Counted from the stretch's first letter, positions 1 through 7,295 are shown. The stretch: 64,000 bases of DNA from an uncultured Algibacter sp. (GCF_947490405.1 NZ_CANLGU010000002.1:186001-250000); one strand, 5' to 3'. The notes: generated by a model not told the origin, from the sequence alone. Program-made: numbers and translations.

Positions 1-556
1 TCGCAATTTTAATGCCGTTGGTATTCAACATTAAATGCCTAATAGGTAGCGATTTCGCATAATCCATAATCTCCCAAAACTGTGGATGAATCGTTGGTTC
101 TCCGCCCGAAATTTGCACCACATCAGGCTCCTTTTCATTCCTAACAATAGTATCAAGCATTGCTTTCACCTCGTCTAAAGTGCGATGTCTCCCGTATGTT
201 GGCGATGACCCCGCATAACACGTGGGGCAGGTTAAATTACAGCGGTCAGTAACCTCCACAACCGTAAGGCACGAATGCTGCTCATGATCTGGACACAACC
301 CACAATCATATGGGCAGCCGTAATGCGTTTTCGTATTAAAAGCATACGGCGTTTCACTTGGCTTGTTGTAATTTCTAATGCTTTTGTAGTAGGCAATATC
401 GTCGGCAATCAACACTTTAGAATTCCCGTGCTCATTACAGCGTTTTAGCATATACACATTACCGTTTTCAAATACAATTTTTGCATCCACGCGCTTTAAA
501 CACTCAGGACATAAACTTAAAGTAAAATCGTAATAGGTGTATTTTCTTGTTGGCAT
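1..556 (-). CDS. Radical SAM protein of the tetraether-synthase-like (Tes/MJ0619) family, 3' part outside window
   Basis: The first 185 residues of a radical SAM enzyme; the gene runs off the left edge. The start is ATG at 556. A zinc-ribbon-like N-terminus has C16, C19, C40 and H43. A cysteine cluster follows (C81, C85, C88, C96), then the radical SAM CxxxCxxC motif at C106/C110/C113 and GGEP at 151-154. The spacing CPYDCGLCP...C...C-N-L-T-C-P-T-C resembles the family of archaeal tetraether synthase, which couples lipid tails, and its bacterial relatives. Radical SAM membership is certain; the lipid role is inferred from this motif pattern only. An Lgt-like membrane protein lies downstream of the cassette on the same strand. 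Confidence 0.85.
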   Translation of the reverse strand, partial: MPTRKYTYYDFTLSLCPECLKRVDAKIVFENGNVYMLKRCNEHGNSKVLIADDIAYYKSIRNYNKPSETPYAFNTKTHYGCPYDCGLCPDHEQHSCLTVVEVTDRCNLTCPTCYAGSSPTYGRHRTLDEVKAMLDTIVRNEKEPDVVQISGGEPTIHPQFWEIMDYAKSLPIRHLMLNTNGIKIA

Positions 557-572
557 AGTTTTATTTTTATTT

Positions 573-769
573 GGGCGTTACCTTCGCTCATACCTACAAG
601 GTTTTTTAATGAAACCTTGTAGGATCGCTTCGGTCGGGCTTTCCGCTATATCTTTTTAAGGCGTCATTGCGAGGCGTTTACGCGGTGGCAATCTTTTTAA
701 ATAATTAGTCTAAAATCAAAATTAGGTTTTAATAGCCTTAAAAAGGATGCCGCTGCAATCCCTAACGCG
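573..769 (+). repeat. Palindromic intergenic repeat, copy A (GGCGTTACCC...CCCTAACGC family)
   Basis: Begins with GGGCGTTACC and ends with CAATCCCTAACGCG. Between them are the family blocks TCGGGCTTTCCGCTATATC and AAAAAGGATGCCGCTGC. Two inserts enlarge this copy: a hairpin with arms CCTACAAGGTTT/AAACCTTGTAGG near 590-625, and a second repeat-like piece, CGTCATTGCGAGGCG...GGTGGCAATC, near 662-692. It is the only one of six copies not lying at the 3' end of a gene; it sits just upstream of the radical SAM gene. Its right edge is 55 bases from the end of the first gene cassette. Confidence 0.8.
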
Positions 770-840
770 GGCTTCTTTGCTATCTATGTTTCTCAAGAGG
801 GTTTTTATATTTATTTTGGATGAGTTCGTTTACCGTGTTT

Positions 841-949
841 GTATATGGTTTGTTGCGTAGTTTAAGCACTAAATTTAGCAAATAAAAACCGAATAGAAAA
901 TCCGCGAGGATTTTCGTAAGTAGGCTAGAACTAGCAATAAATTATATAC
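841..949 (-). other. Long imperfect hairpin at the 3' end of cassette 1
   Basis: On the plus strand, GTATATGGTTTGTTGC (841-856) pairs with GCAATAAATTATATAC (934-949) over 16 positions with three G-T wobbles. On the gene strand those positions become A-C mismatches, so the strand opposite the gene folds better. An internal perfect stem GAAAATCC/GGATTTTC with a GCGA loop lies at 896-915. The other two cassettes keep this fold with different stem bases. The layout recalls integron attC sites, where the bottom strand folds, but the sequence ends do not match the attC consensus well. Confidence 0.7.
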
Positions 950-967
950 GGTGTTAGCAACTGGGCT

Positions 968-1711
968 TTATATATTTATCTGTTTTTCAAATTCAGTTTT
1001 ATATTCCAAATATTCCTTTTCTGTTGCGATTTCAATTCCTCTTTTAGCAAATTCAGTCGCTTTTGAATTGTCGCCATATTTACTCCAATATTTAAAAAGA
1101 AAATACACAACTCCAATCTCAAATTTTCCAGAAATTCGTTTTGTATAAAAGTCAGGAAAATTCATATATTTTTTAGTGTCTACATTTCGGACATATTCTT
1201 GGTGGTTCTTAAATTCGTTGAAAAAATCCATTCCACAAGACTCAAATAGTTTCCAAATATCATTTACAGTTTCGATGTTTTTTTCAGGCTTTTCATTAAA
1301 AATCCAAAACCAAACATTCATATTATTATCCAAAATTTTATGAGGTGATAAACGACGAATAAATTCCGAATTTTCTTGTTTTACAAATCTTGGCTTGATT
1401 TCAGTTTCTTCGTTAGGATATTTAATTCCCTTGAACTTAATCATTAAATCAACTTGAATTGCTCCACCAACTTTATAAGTCCAAAAGTTTACACATTCAA
1501 TATAATCCTCTTGTTCTCTGTAATAATTAAAGTCCCGACCTTTAAATCCGATTTCTTTTATTTTCGAAGCAAAATGGTCATTTACATAAACTTTAAAATC
1601 TTTACTCGTTATTGGCTGTTTTCCTTTGTAAATGCTTTTCGGAAGTTCCGACATTCCTAGTCCAATTGGATATTTGGTTGATGCTCTATTTTTAAATAAA
1701 TTCCTAAACAT
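968..1711 (-). CDS. DUF4304-like protein, passenger of cassette 1
   Basis: A 247-residue soluble protein with no signal peptide or membrane segment. Residues about 40-130 contain an IGFKGRDFNYYRE segment followed by alternating strands around VNFW and VDLMIKFKG, which resembles DUF4304, a domain of unknown function common in bacteria. The C-terminal part is acidic and helical. The start ATG at 1711 lies 30 bases after the inner inverted repeat of the cassette. It is the only gene between the cassette ends and is unrelated to the flanking genes. Function unknown; the DUF4304 assignment is from pattern memory. Confidence 0.6.
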   Translation of the reverse strand: MFRNLFKNRASTKYPIGLGMSELPKSIYKGKQPITSKDFKVYVNDHFASKIKEIGFKGRDFNYYREQEDYIECVNFWTYKVGGAIQVDLMIKFKGIKYPNEETEIKPRFVKQENSEFIRRLSPHKILDNNMNVWFWIFNEKPEKNIETVNDIWKLFESCGMDFFNEFKNHQEYVRNVDTKKYMNFPDFYTKRISGKFEIGVVYFLFKYWSKYGDNSKATEFAKRGIEIATEKEYLEYKTEFEKQINI

Positions 1712-1795
1712 TTTATTATTCTCGATGTTCGTTTTGCCTTGTTGCTAATGGCTTAAGGATATGCGTCGTTTTAATGACTTATATCCGACGGTAAA

Positions 1796-1825
1796 CGAAG
1801 TTATCATTTTTTCTGACAAAGTCAA
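1796..1825 (-). promoter_or_regulatory. Cassette 1 promoter, -7 element overlapping the terminal repeat
   Basis: On the minus strand TTG (1825-1823) is followed after 19 bases by TAACTTCG (1803-1796), close to the Bacteroidetes pattern TTG...TAnnTTTG. The surrounding TTGACTTTGTCA is shared with the other cassettes and is itself palindromic (TGAC-TTT-GTCA). The TTCG of the -7 element is the first four bases of the terminal repeat, so transcription should start just inside the cassette. Confidence 0.55.
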
Positions 1826-1848
1826 GGTACAATCACATCATACTACAT

Positions 1849-2586
1849 TCAATTTTTAATTACTTTAACTATTGTGTTCCCGTAGTAAAGTAAACAAACC
1901 ACACATAAAATTTGAATCGTACTCAATCCAAACACAAAAAACACATTCGGTTTTAAAAATTCAATCCAAAATCGAAACGCAAAGTATAAAATCATAAACC
2001 ATTTAAAGAGGTCGCCATTTGATAATTCTCTATGTTTTTGGAGCCATTTCAAACCAAAGAATAACATTATTAAAAACGCCAATTCATATAATGACGTTGG
2101 ATGTCTCAGTAAACCATCGCCCAAATCCATTCCCATAAAAAAAGAGGTTTCTTTGCCATAGGTAAACTCGTTGATTCCAGATAAAAAGCAACCAATGCGC
2201 CCAATAAAAATCCCCAAAATAATAGGAAATACAAACAAGTCTCCCGAAGATTGGGTTTCACCTATAATTTTTTTGGCCAATTCTACACCTAAAAGTCCAC
2301 CAAATAAACCACCCATAATGGTTTTGGTATTTAGTAGTTGCAGGATGTTTTGTTGCGATAATTCAAACACAGGGTTCTCTAAAATTCCAACTAGCCGTGA
2401 GCCAATTAAAGCGCCCAAAGCAGCCCCAAGAATAATAGACAAGCGGTTGTTAGATGAAATAGTGTCGCTGCGTTTTCGCCTTAAAATCACATAATATCTA
2501 AACGCTACAAAAAACGCCAAATATTCTAAAACCAGATGAATGTTTATGTTATAGCCGAATAGTTGAGGCTCGAAAGGAATTTGCAA
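1849..2586 (-). CDS. Prolipoprotein diacylglyceryl transferase (Lgt)-like membrane protein
   Basis: A 245-residue polytopic membrane protein with about seven hydrophobic segments. It carries GRIGCFLSGINE at 129-140, corresponding to the Lgt signature GRiGNFiNgE, and HPTSLYE at 162-168, corresponding to the conserved HPtqLYE of Lgt. Lgt transfers diacylglycerol from phosphatidylglycerol to the lipobox cysteine. The signature deviates (C and S replace N positions) and the protein is shorter than typical Lgt, so it may be a paralogue with another lipid-modifying role. Same strand as the tetraether-synthase-like radical SAM gene, with cassette 1 between them. Confidence 0.75.
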   Translation of the reverse strand: MQIPFEPQLFGYNINIHLVLEYLAFFVAFRYYVILRRKRSDTISSNNRLSIILGAALGALIGSRLVGILENPVFELSQQNILQLLNTKTIMGGLFGGLLGVELAKKIIGETQSSGDLFVFPIILGIFIGRIGCFLSGINEFTYGKETSFFMGMDLGDGLLRHPTSLYELAFLIMLFFGLKWLQKHRELSNGDLFKWFMILYFAFRFWIEFLKPNVFFVFGLSTIQILCVVCLLYYGNTIVKVIKN

Positions 2587-2625
2587 TAGTTCATTTTTTT
2601 ATAAATATAAATGAATTTTACTCAG

Positions 2626-2654
2626 ACCTGTCAGGTTTTTAAAACCTGACAGGT
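2626..2654. repeat. Perfect 29-base palindrome
   Basis: Fourteen-base arms ACCTGTCAGGTTTT/AAAACCTGACAGGT around one central base. It lies between two divergent genes, so it is not a terminator for either. Palindromes built on ACCTGTCAGGT are familiar dispersed elements in Bacteroidetes genomes. No other copy was noticed in this window. Confidence 0.7.
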
Positions 2655-2672
2655 GTTTTAACTAAAAAAACT

Positions 2673-2680
2673 TAATTTTG
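2673..2680 (+). promoter_or_regulatory. -7 element ahead of dusB
   Basis: TAATTTTG fits the Bacteroidetes TAnnTTTG element. No clear TTTG -33 box was found. It lies 18 bases before the chosen TTG start, implying a very short leader. Confidence 0.45.
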
Positions 2681-2698
2681 TTCAAAAATTAATCTAGC

Positions 2699-3694
2699 TT
2701 GGTAAAAATAGACACTATAGAACTTGGTGAATTTCCGTTGCTTTTAGCACCGATGGAAGATGTTAGCGATCCGCCGTTTAGAGCCTTATGTAAAGAGCAA
2801 GGTGCCGATGTTGTGTATACTGAGTTTGTGTCTAGCGAAGGCTTAATTCGTAACGCCGCCAAAAGCGTTATGAAGTTGGATATTTATGAAAAAGAACGAC
2901 CAGTAGGCATACAAATATTTGGAGCAAATTTAGATAGTATGCTACAAACCATAGATATTGTTGAGCGTTCTAAACCCGACATTATCGACATTAATTTTGG
3001 ATGTCCCGTAAAAAAAGTAGTGAGTAAAGGCGCAGGCGCAGGTATTTTAAAAGACGTCTGCCTTATGGAAAAACTTACTGCTGAAATGGTAAAACGCACC
3101 AATATACCAGTAACGGTAAAAACACGTTTAGGGTGGGACCACGATTCTATAAAAATTGTTGAGGTTGCAGAGCGTTTGCAAGATGTAGGCATAAAATCTA
3201 TCGCAATTCATGGGCGTACGCGTGCGCAAATGTATAAAGGCAGTGCCGATTGGAAACCCATTGCTGCCGTAAAAAACAATCCACGTATGCACATTCCTGT
3301 ATTTGGAAATGGCGATGTAGATACGCCCGAAAAAGCAGCTTTAATGCGCGATGAATTTGGATTAGATGGCGCCATGATTGGTCGTGCTAGTATAGGCAAC
3401 CCTTGGTTTTTTAAACAGGTAAAACACTATTTTAAAACAGGCGAACATTTAGCCCCAATTTCTTTAGAAGCCCGTGTAGAAGCAGCGCGCCGCCACTTGC
3501 AAATGTCTATCGACTGGAAAGGTGAGGTGTTAGGTGTTTTTGAAACCCGTCGTCATTATACCAACTATTTTAAAGGCATTCCACACTTTAAGGAATACCG
3601 CATGAAAATGGTTACTTCAGACCACTCTAAAGATGTGTTTGCAGCTTTTGATGAGGTGTTAGATAAGTTTGCAGGCTACCAGTTTACAGTATAA
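2699..3694 (+). CDS. dusB: tRNA-dihydrouridine synthase (DusB family)
   Basis: FMN-dependent reductase that makes dihydrouridine in the tRNA D-loop. The 331 residues form a TIM barrel with APMEDVSD at 17-24 and DINFGCP at 97-103, including the catalytic Cys102. GNGDVDTPE and GAMIGRASIGNPW are the later phosphate-binding and C-terminal barrel motifs. No ATG lies ahead of the APMEDV strand; TTG at 2699 gives a full N-terminus, while the first ATG would remove the first strand. The gene stands alone, divergent from the Lgt-like gene. Confidence 0.93.
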   Translation: MVKIDTIELGEFPLLLAPMEDVSDPPFRALCKEQGADVVYTEFVSSEGLIRNAAKSVMKLDIYEKERPVGIQIFGANLDSMLQTIDIVERSKPDIIDINFGCPVKKVVSKGAGAGILKDVCLMEKLTAEMVKRTNIPVTVKTRLGWDHDSIKIVEVAERLQDVGIKSIAIHGRTRAQMYKGSADWKPIAAVKNNPRMHIPVFGNGDVDTPEKAALMRDEFGLDGAMIGRASIGNPWFFKQVKHYFKTGEHLAPISLEARVEAARRHLQMSIDWKGEVLGVFETRRHYTNYFKGIPHFKEYRMKMVTSDHSKDVFAAFDEVLDKFAGYQFTV

Positions 3695-3791
3695 ATGTGC
3701 TGTAAACAAAGCCCAAAAATGTTTAGATACGATTTACAAATAGCATTAGTACATTTAGTTGTGCAACTATGTACTATTAAAATTAGAACTT

Positions 3792-4259
3792 ATGCGTCAT
3801 TTTTATACTTTCATTTTAATTATAAGTTTTACATATAATTATAGTGCACAAGCACAAAAAGATACAATGCGATTTTCTGTAGATCATTATGCTATTAATG
3901 TTTCAGATTTGCAACGTAGTGTTGACTATTATCAGTTGGTTTTTGGCATAAAAGAAATCTACAATGGTACTGAAAAGAAACATATTAGATGGTTTCGATT
4001 GGGAGACCAACAAGAACTACATATTATTGCTGTAGAGTCATTAAAATTGCAGATACCTAAAGGTGTGCATTTAGCATTAACTACTGCAGATTTATCTTTA
4101 TTTATTAAACATTTAGAAGTATTAAAAATTACGTACTATGATTGGCCTGGGAAGAAAGGATCTGTGTCAGTAAGACCAGATAAGGTAAAACAAATATACA
4201 TTCAAGATCCTGATGGGTATTGGATTGAAATAAACGATGGAGAAAAGCGCTTTAAATAA
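3792..4259 (+). CDS. Secreted VOC (glyoxalase/bleomycin-resistance) family protein
   Basis: A 155-residue protein from ATG at 3792. An upstream TTG at 3759 would add 11 residues ahead of an otherwise good signal peptide (MRHFYTFILIISF...SAQA), so the ATG is preferred. After the signal peptide come two beta-alpha-beta-beta-beta halves: FSVDHYAINVSDLQRSVDYY at the start and YIQDPDGYWIEIND at the end, typical of VOC proteins. Residues in metal-ligand positions include His near the first strand and Glu in WIEI. The substrate is unknown. Export to the periplasm is inferred from the N-terminus. Confidence 0.8.
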   Translation: MRHFYTFILIISFTYNYSAQAQKDTMRFSVDHYAINVSDLQRSVDYYQLVFGIKEIYNGTEKKHIRWFRLGDQQELHIIAVESLKLQIPKGVHLALTTADLSLFIKHLEVLKITYYDWPGKKGSVSVRPDKVKQIYIQDPDGYWIEINDGEKRFK

Positions 4260-4460
4260 TATACAACGCAGATAAGCTATGTTAAACGCCTAATATTAGA
4301 AAGTAAAAATAGCTGGTGTATCGATACCTAGAGAAATGCCTATGACGGTTATGTATATTTGTGAAACTTATACGCTTTTAAAAGCAATTAGTATTAAGGT
4401 ACGCAAAGATTCTGTTGGAAAGGTTTTAGCAAATAAGATAAGTGTAAATTAAGAATTCTA
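4260..4460. other. Intergenic stretch without a convincing gene
   Basis: Holds a 49-codon open frame at about 4303-4452 (VKIAGVSIPREM... to TAA) without an in-frame start codon. It could be the tail of a decayed gene, but no family is recognised. Nothing else seen before the repeat copy at 4461. Confidence 0.3.
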
Positions 4461-4646
4461 ACGTTAGCAAGTGCACCCCACGAGAAGGATTGCAGCGGCA
4501 TCCTTTTTGCGAGGATAAGCACAGAAGTTAAAAAATTTATTAGGATTGGGCTAATAATAATTAGATTTCAAAACAAGTTGAGGACACTTTGCAAAAAGAT
4601 ATAGCGGAAAGCCTGTTTGCCATTTTTTTGAAATGGCAACTCGCCC
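4461..4646 (-). repeat. Palindromic intergenic repeat, copy B (degenerate)
   Basis: Minus-strand copy, recognisable from GGATGCCGCTGCAATCC (4502-4486) and TTTCCGCTATATCTTTTTGC (4610-4591). The outer ends are degraded (GGGCGAGTTGCC at 4646, AACGT near 4461) and the central loop is longer than in other copies. It begins eight bases after the stop of the permease gene, the same 3'-end placement as copies C to F. Confidence 0.65.
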
Positions 4647-4653
4647 AAATGCT

Positions 4654-5859
4654 TTATAATTGTTGTACTAAAGTTTTTGTGATTCGAACAGATGCGATTT
4701 TTGATGCTACAATACCTAAAACAGAAATAGTTAAGAATACGATGAAAAAATTTTCGACCTTAATGGTTATAGGATAGGGTAGCGTTGGAGTTATCATGAC
4801 TAAGCTGAATACTTTTTGAAGTGCGGTGATGATAAGGGCTAGAACTAAACCCATTAAACCTCCAATAACGCTCATTAAACTACCTTGGAAAAAGAAAATT
4901 TTACGAATGTCTTTTACTGTGGCGCCAATATTGAAAAGAGTATTTAAACTCTGTTTTTTATCGAGAATCATCATGATTAACGATCCGATGACGTTGAAAA
5001 ATGCAATAATAAGCACAAGCGTAAAAATAAGGTAAACGGCTAAGTTTTCGGTGTTTAGCATTTTGTAAAGGGCATCGTTTAATTGCGCTCTATTTTTTAA
5101 GATAACTTTGTCTCCTAAAATAGCTTTAATGTTATTTTTTACTTGGTTTTCATCTGCACCATCATTCAGTTTAAACTCGATAGATGAAATTTGATTAGAC
5201 TCGTAGTTAAGAAGGTTTTTAGCTAAATCTATGGGTGCAAAAATATAGGTGTCATTTAGGGTTTCATTGATATAAAAGACACCAACGTTGATAGCTTTTA
5301 TACTATTAAATGCATTTTTTGTAGATGTTATTTGCCCTTTTCCAGGTTTAGGCACATAAATAGTTAAGGGTTTTGTAAAATTTAAAACACCCAGTGATAA
5401 ACTGTTTGAAATACCCCAACCTACAACAAGCTGATTTGATTTTTGCTCGAACCAACTACCATAATCTAGCGTTGAATCTACGGCAACAACGTTTTGAAAA
5501 TGTTCGTCGACACCTTTTATTACGGCTAACGTGTTTTTATCATCGGAGGCTAAAAAAACACGTTCTTCTACAATTTTAGAGAAGTTGACAATGTCTTTTA
5601 AGTTTTCAAGTCTAGAGATTTCTTCTTGGGTTAGGAAAAAGGATTTTCCTAAGGCTGCTTCTGCTTTTAAATCAGGGTCAACCTGACTTGTAAATTGCAA
5701 TGTAAAATCTTTCAAGCCTGCGAAGCCAGATAAAACAATAAATAAAGATGCAGAACCTAAAATAACACCTATTAAAGCAATGTAGGTTATAAAATTAATA
5801 GCATTGTTAGTGCTTTTTGAACGTAAATATCGCTTTGCTATGTGAAGAGGGAAGCTCAA
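4654..5859 (-). CDS. LolC/LolE-type ABC transporter permease (FtsX family)
   Basis: A 401-residue inner-membrane permease. An N-terminal helix after MSFPLHIAKRYLRSK (about 22-46) is followed by a periplasmic MacB-like domain (about 47-265) and three C-terminal helices (about 272-298, 318-345, 368-390). This is the LolC/E arrangement for releasing lipoproteins from the inner membrane. No ATPase gene adjoins it, as is common in Bacteroidetes. The start is five bases after the rbfA stop, so the two genes are likely cotranscribed. Confidence 0.88.
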   Translation of the reverse strand: MSFPLHIAKRYLRSKSTNNAINFITYIALIGVILGSASLFIVLSGFAGLKDFTLQFTSQVDPDLKAEAALGKSFFLTQEEISRLENLKDIVNFSKIVEERVFLASDDKNTLAVIKGVDEHFQNVVAVDSTLDYGSWFEQKSNQLVVGWGISNSLSLGVLNFTKPLTIYVPKPGKGQITSTKNAFNSIKAINVGVFYINETLNDTYIFAPIDLAKNLLNYESNQISSIEFKLNDGADENQVKNNIKAILGDKVILKNRAQLNDALYKMLNTENLAVYLIFTLVLIIAFFNVIGSLIMMILDKKQSLNTLFNIGATVKDIRKIFFFQGSLMSVIGGLMGLVLALIITALQKVFSLVMITPTLPYPITIKVENFFIVFLTISVLGIVASKIASVRITKTLVQQL

Positions 5860-5864
5860 TAGGG

Positions 5865-6260
5865 CTACGATTTTTTTCTTTTATCTAGAATATCTGGATT
5901 TTTAATAGGGTTTTCGTCACCTTTTAAAGATTTCTCTATTTGGTCTATATATTCCAATGAGTCATCAATAAAAAATTCCAAATTAGGCATACGTCTCAAT
6001 TGATTTTTAGTACGTTGTGCTAATTCATGACGGATTAAGGGCGTATTAGATTTAATACCTTCTAATAATTCGAGACCTTTATCATTTGGGAAAATGCTTA
6101 AATATACTTTTGCAACACCCAAATCTACAGTAACTTTTACTTTAGTAACTGAGATTAAAATACCGCGCATACCACCTTGGGTTGCTGCACCTTGTAAAAC
6201 ATCAACTAAATCGTGTTGTAAAACCGAAGCTATTTTTTTCTGTCTTTGACTCTCTTCCAT
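5865..6260 (-). CDS. rbfA: 30S ribosome-binding factor A
   Basis: Ribosome maturation factor that binds the 5' helix of 16S rRNA during late 30S assembly and cold adaptation. The 131 residues start MEESQRQKKIASVLQHDL and contain the KH-type fold with VTKVKVTVDLGVAKVYLSIFPND (about 39-61) and LRRMPNLEFFIDDSLEY near 88-104. The basic tail ends DKRKKS. First gene of a two-gene minus-strand unit with the permease. A TAnnTTTG-like element, TATTTTTG, is on the minus strand at 6297-6290. Confidence 0.95.
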   Translation of the reverse strand: MEESQRQKKIASVLQHDLVDVLQGAATQGGMRGILISVTKVKVTVDLGVAKVYLSIFPNDKGLELLEGIKSNTPLIRHELAQRTKNQLRRMPNLEFFIDDSLEYIDQIEKSLKGDENPIKNPDILDKRKKS

Positions 6261-6360
6261 ATCATATAGCTTTAATTCTTGCTATGTTGCAAAAATAACG
6301 GATATTTAAAGATAATGTTACTTTTATGAGTGATTTTCATATCTTAATGGTAAAATTAGC

Positions 6361-6768
6361 ATGATGAACAAAATTGAACATATAGGAATAGCGGTTAAGA
6401 ATCTCAAAGATTCCAATGAATTATTTTATAAACTTTTTGGAGAACCACATTATAAAATTGAAGCTGTTGAAAGTGAAGGTGTAAATACATCGTTTTTTCA
6501 AGTTGGTGAAAATAAAATTGAGTTGTTGGAAGGCACAAAAGAAGATAGCTCAATTACAAAGTTTATTGAGAAAAAGGGTGAAGGGATTCACCATATCGCT
6601 TTTGATGTTGATGATATTGAATCTGAGATAAAGCGCCTTAAAAATGAAGGTTTCAAGGTGTTAAATGAAACTCCAAAAAAGGGTGCTGATAATAAGTTGA
6701 TAGCTTTTTTACATCCAAAATCGTCAAATGGTGTTTTAATTGAGTTATGTCAAGAGATTAGGGAATAA
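6361..6768 (+). CDS. mce: Methylmalonyl-CoA epimerase
   Basis: VOC-fold enzyme that interconverts the (2R) and (2S) forms of methylmalonyl-CoA in the propionate/succinate route. It has 135 residues with the expected metal ligands: H7 in IEHIGIAV, Q47 in SFFQVG, H87 in GIHHIAFDVDD and E128 in LIELCQ. Two tandem VOC modules fill the length, normal for the family. It starts at ATG 6361; the second ATG three bases on is equally possible. A tRNA gene follows 75 bases downstream. Confidence 0.92.
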   Translation: MMNKIEHIGIAVKNLKDSNELFYKLFGEPHYKIEAVESEGVNTSFFQVGENKIELLEGTKEDSSITKFIEKKGEGIHHIAFDVDDIESEIKRLKNEGFKVLNETPKKGADNKLIAFLHPKSSNGVLIELCQEIRE

Positions 6769-6843
6769 ATTTCTTGTAGAGTTTTAAGAAATATAGTAAT
6801 ATTGCACACTCTTATTTTTAAGAGGATTACATTTTATGTAATG

Positions 6844-6917
6844 GGGCCTATAACTCAGTTGGTTAGAGTATCTGACTCATAATCAGAAAGTCCCTGGTTC
6901 GAGCCCAGGTGGGCCCA
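6844..6917 (+). tRNA. tRNA with CAT anticodon (Met or lysidine-modified Ile2)
   Basis: Acceptor GGGCCTA pairs with TGGGCCC, followed by A73. D-arm ACTC/GAGT, anticodon stem TCTGA/TCAGA with loop CTCATAA, and T-arm CCTGG/CCAGG with TTCGAGC. G1-C72 pairing excludes initiator tRNA. Elongator Met and Ile2 cannot be told apart by anticodon; TilS recognition would have to be judged by covariance model. No CCA is encoded. Confidence 0.9.
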
Positions 6918-6926
6918 CTTTTAAAG

Positions 6927-6961
6927 AAAAAAGCCTTTCGTTTTTTATGAAAGGCTTTTTT
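6927..6961 (+). terminator. Intrinsic terminator after the tRNA
   Basis: AAAAAAGCCTTTC (6927-6939) pairs with GAAAGGCTTTTTT (6949-6961), ending in a T-run; ten bases after the tRNA. Confidence 0.8.
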
Positions 6962-7256
6962 ATTTTCTTCAGATATATTTTATTTTAATCAATACAATGA
7001 TATCCAATAACTAACGTTTGATAACTAAAAGTTTCAAATAACAAAAGTGCAAAATGGAACTAGGTGAATAATATAGTTTAATTTTATATCGAATTATATA
7101 TATTTGCTATGTAAAAGAAAAGTGAGGGATTAATTTTACACCTAAAATGTTTTTTGGATAATATGTTAACAAATGTTTATCCTAAATAAAAAAACTGCAT
7201 TTTATCGATGATTTTTAACACTTCATGGATGTTTTTTGATGCAAAAGTTCGTAAAT
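6962..7256. other. Intergenic stretch with no feature seen
   Basis: About 295 AT-rich bases between the tRNA terminator and the promoter of the small gene at 7296. No open frame of note, repeat or hairpin was recognised. Confidence 0.5.
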
Positions 7257-7258
7257 AT

Positions 7259-7288
7259 TTTGTAAACTCGCTTTTTTTTATACATTTG
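7259..7288 (+). promoter_or_regulatory. Promoter of the PID-CTERM-like small gene
   Basis: TTTG at 7259-7262, an 18-base spacer, and TACATTTG at 7281-7288: a full match to the Bacteroidetes TTTG/TAnnTTTG promoter. The start codon is only eight bases past the -7 box, so the mRNA may be nearly leaderless. Confidence 0.65.
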
Positions 7289-7295
7289 TGACCCC

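Larger units (their letters stand above)
825..1826 (-). mobile_element. Single-gene cassette 1 (terminal inverted repeats, promoter, one passenger gene, 3' hairpin)
   Basis: Read on the minus strand the order is: promoter-like segment (1826-1796), inverted repeat 1799-1788, small hairpin with arms GGATAT/ATATCC (1786-1757), inner repeat TTAGCAAC (1748-1741), gene (1711-968), inner repeat GTTGCTAA (961-954), long hairpin (949-841), inverted repeat (836-825). The terminal repeats TTCGTTTACCGT/ACGGTAAACGAA match perfectly over 12 bases. Two further units with the same plan and different genes are at 34683-35623 and 61490-62963. No transposase or integrase is present inside. Repeat structure is directly seen; mobility is inferred from three copies with unrelated cargo. 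Confidence 0.75.

Noticed and set aside
825..1826. Classical integron with integrase and attC sites
   Set aside because: No integrase gene in the window, the hairpin ends do not show both RYYYAAC and GTTRRRY cores in the expected places, and each unit has its own promoter and terminal repeats.
2171..2494. Open frame of 107 codons opposite the Lgt-like gene
   Set aside because: Shadow of the hydrophobic helices of the real gene; low-complexity Ile/Pro/Lys composition.
4303..4452. 49-codon open stretch after the VOC gene
   Set aside because: No start codon and no recognised family; kept only as a possible gene remnant.
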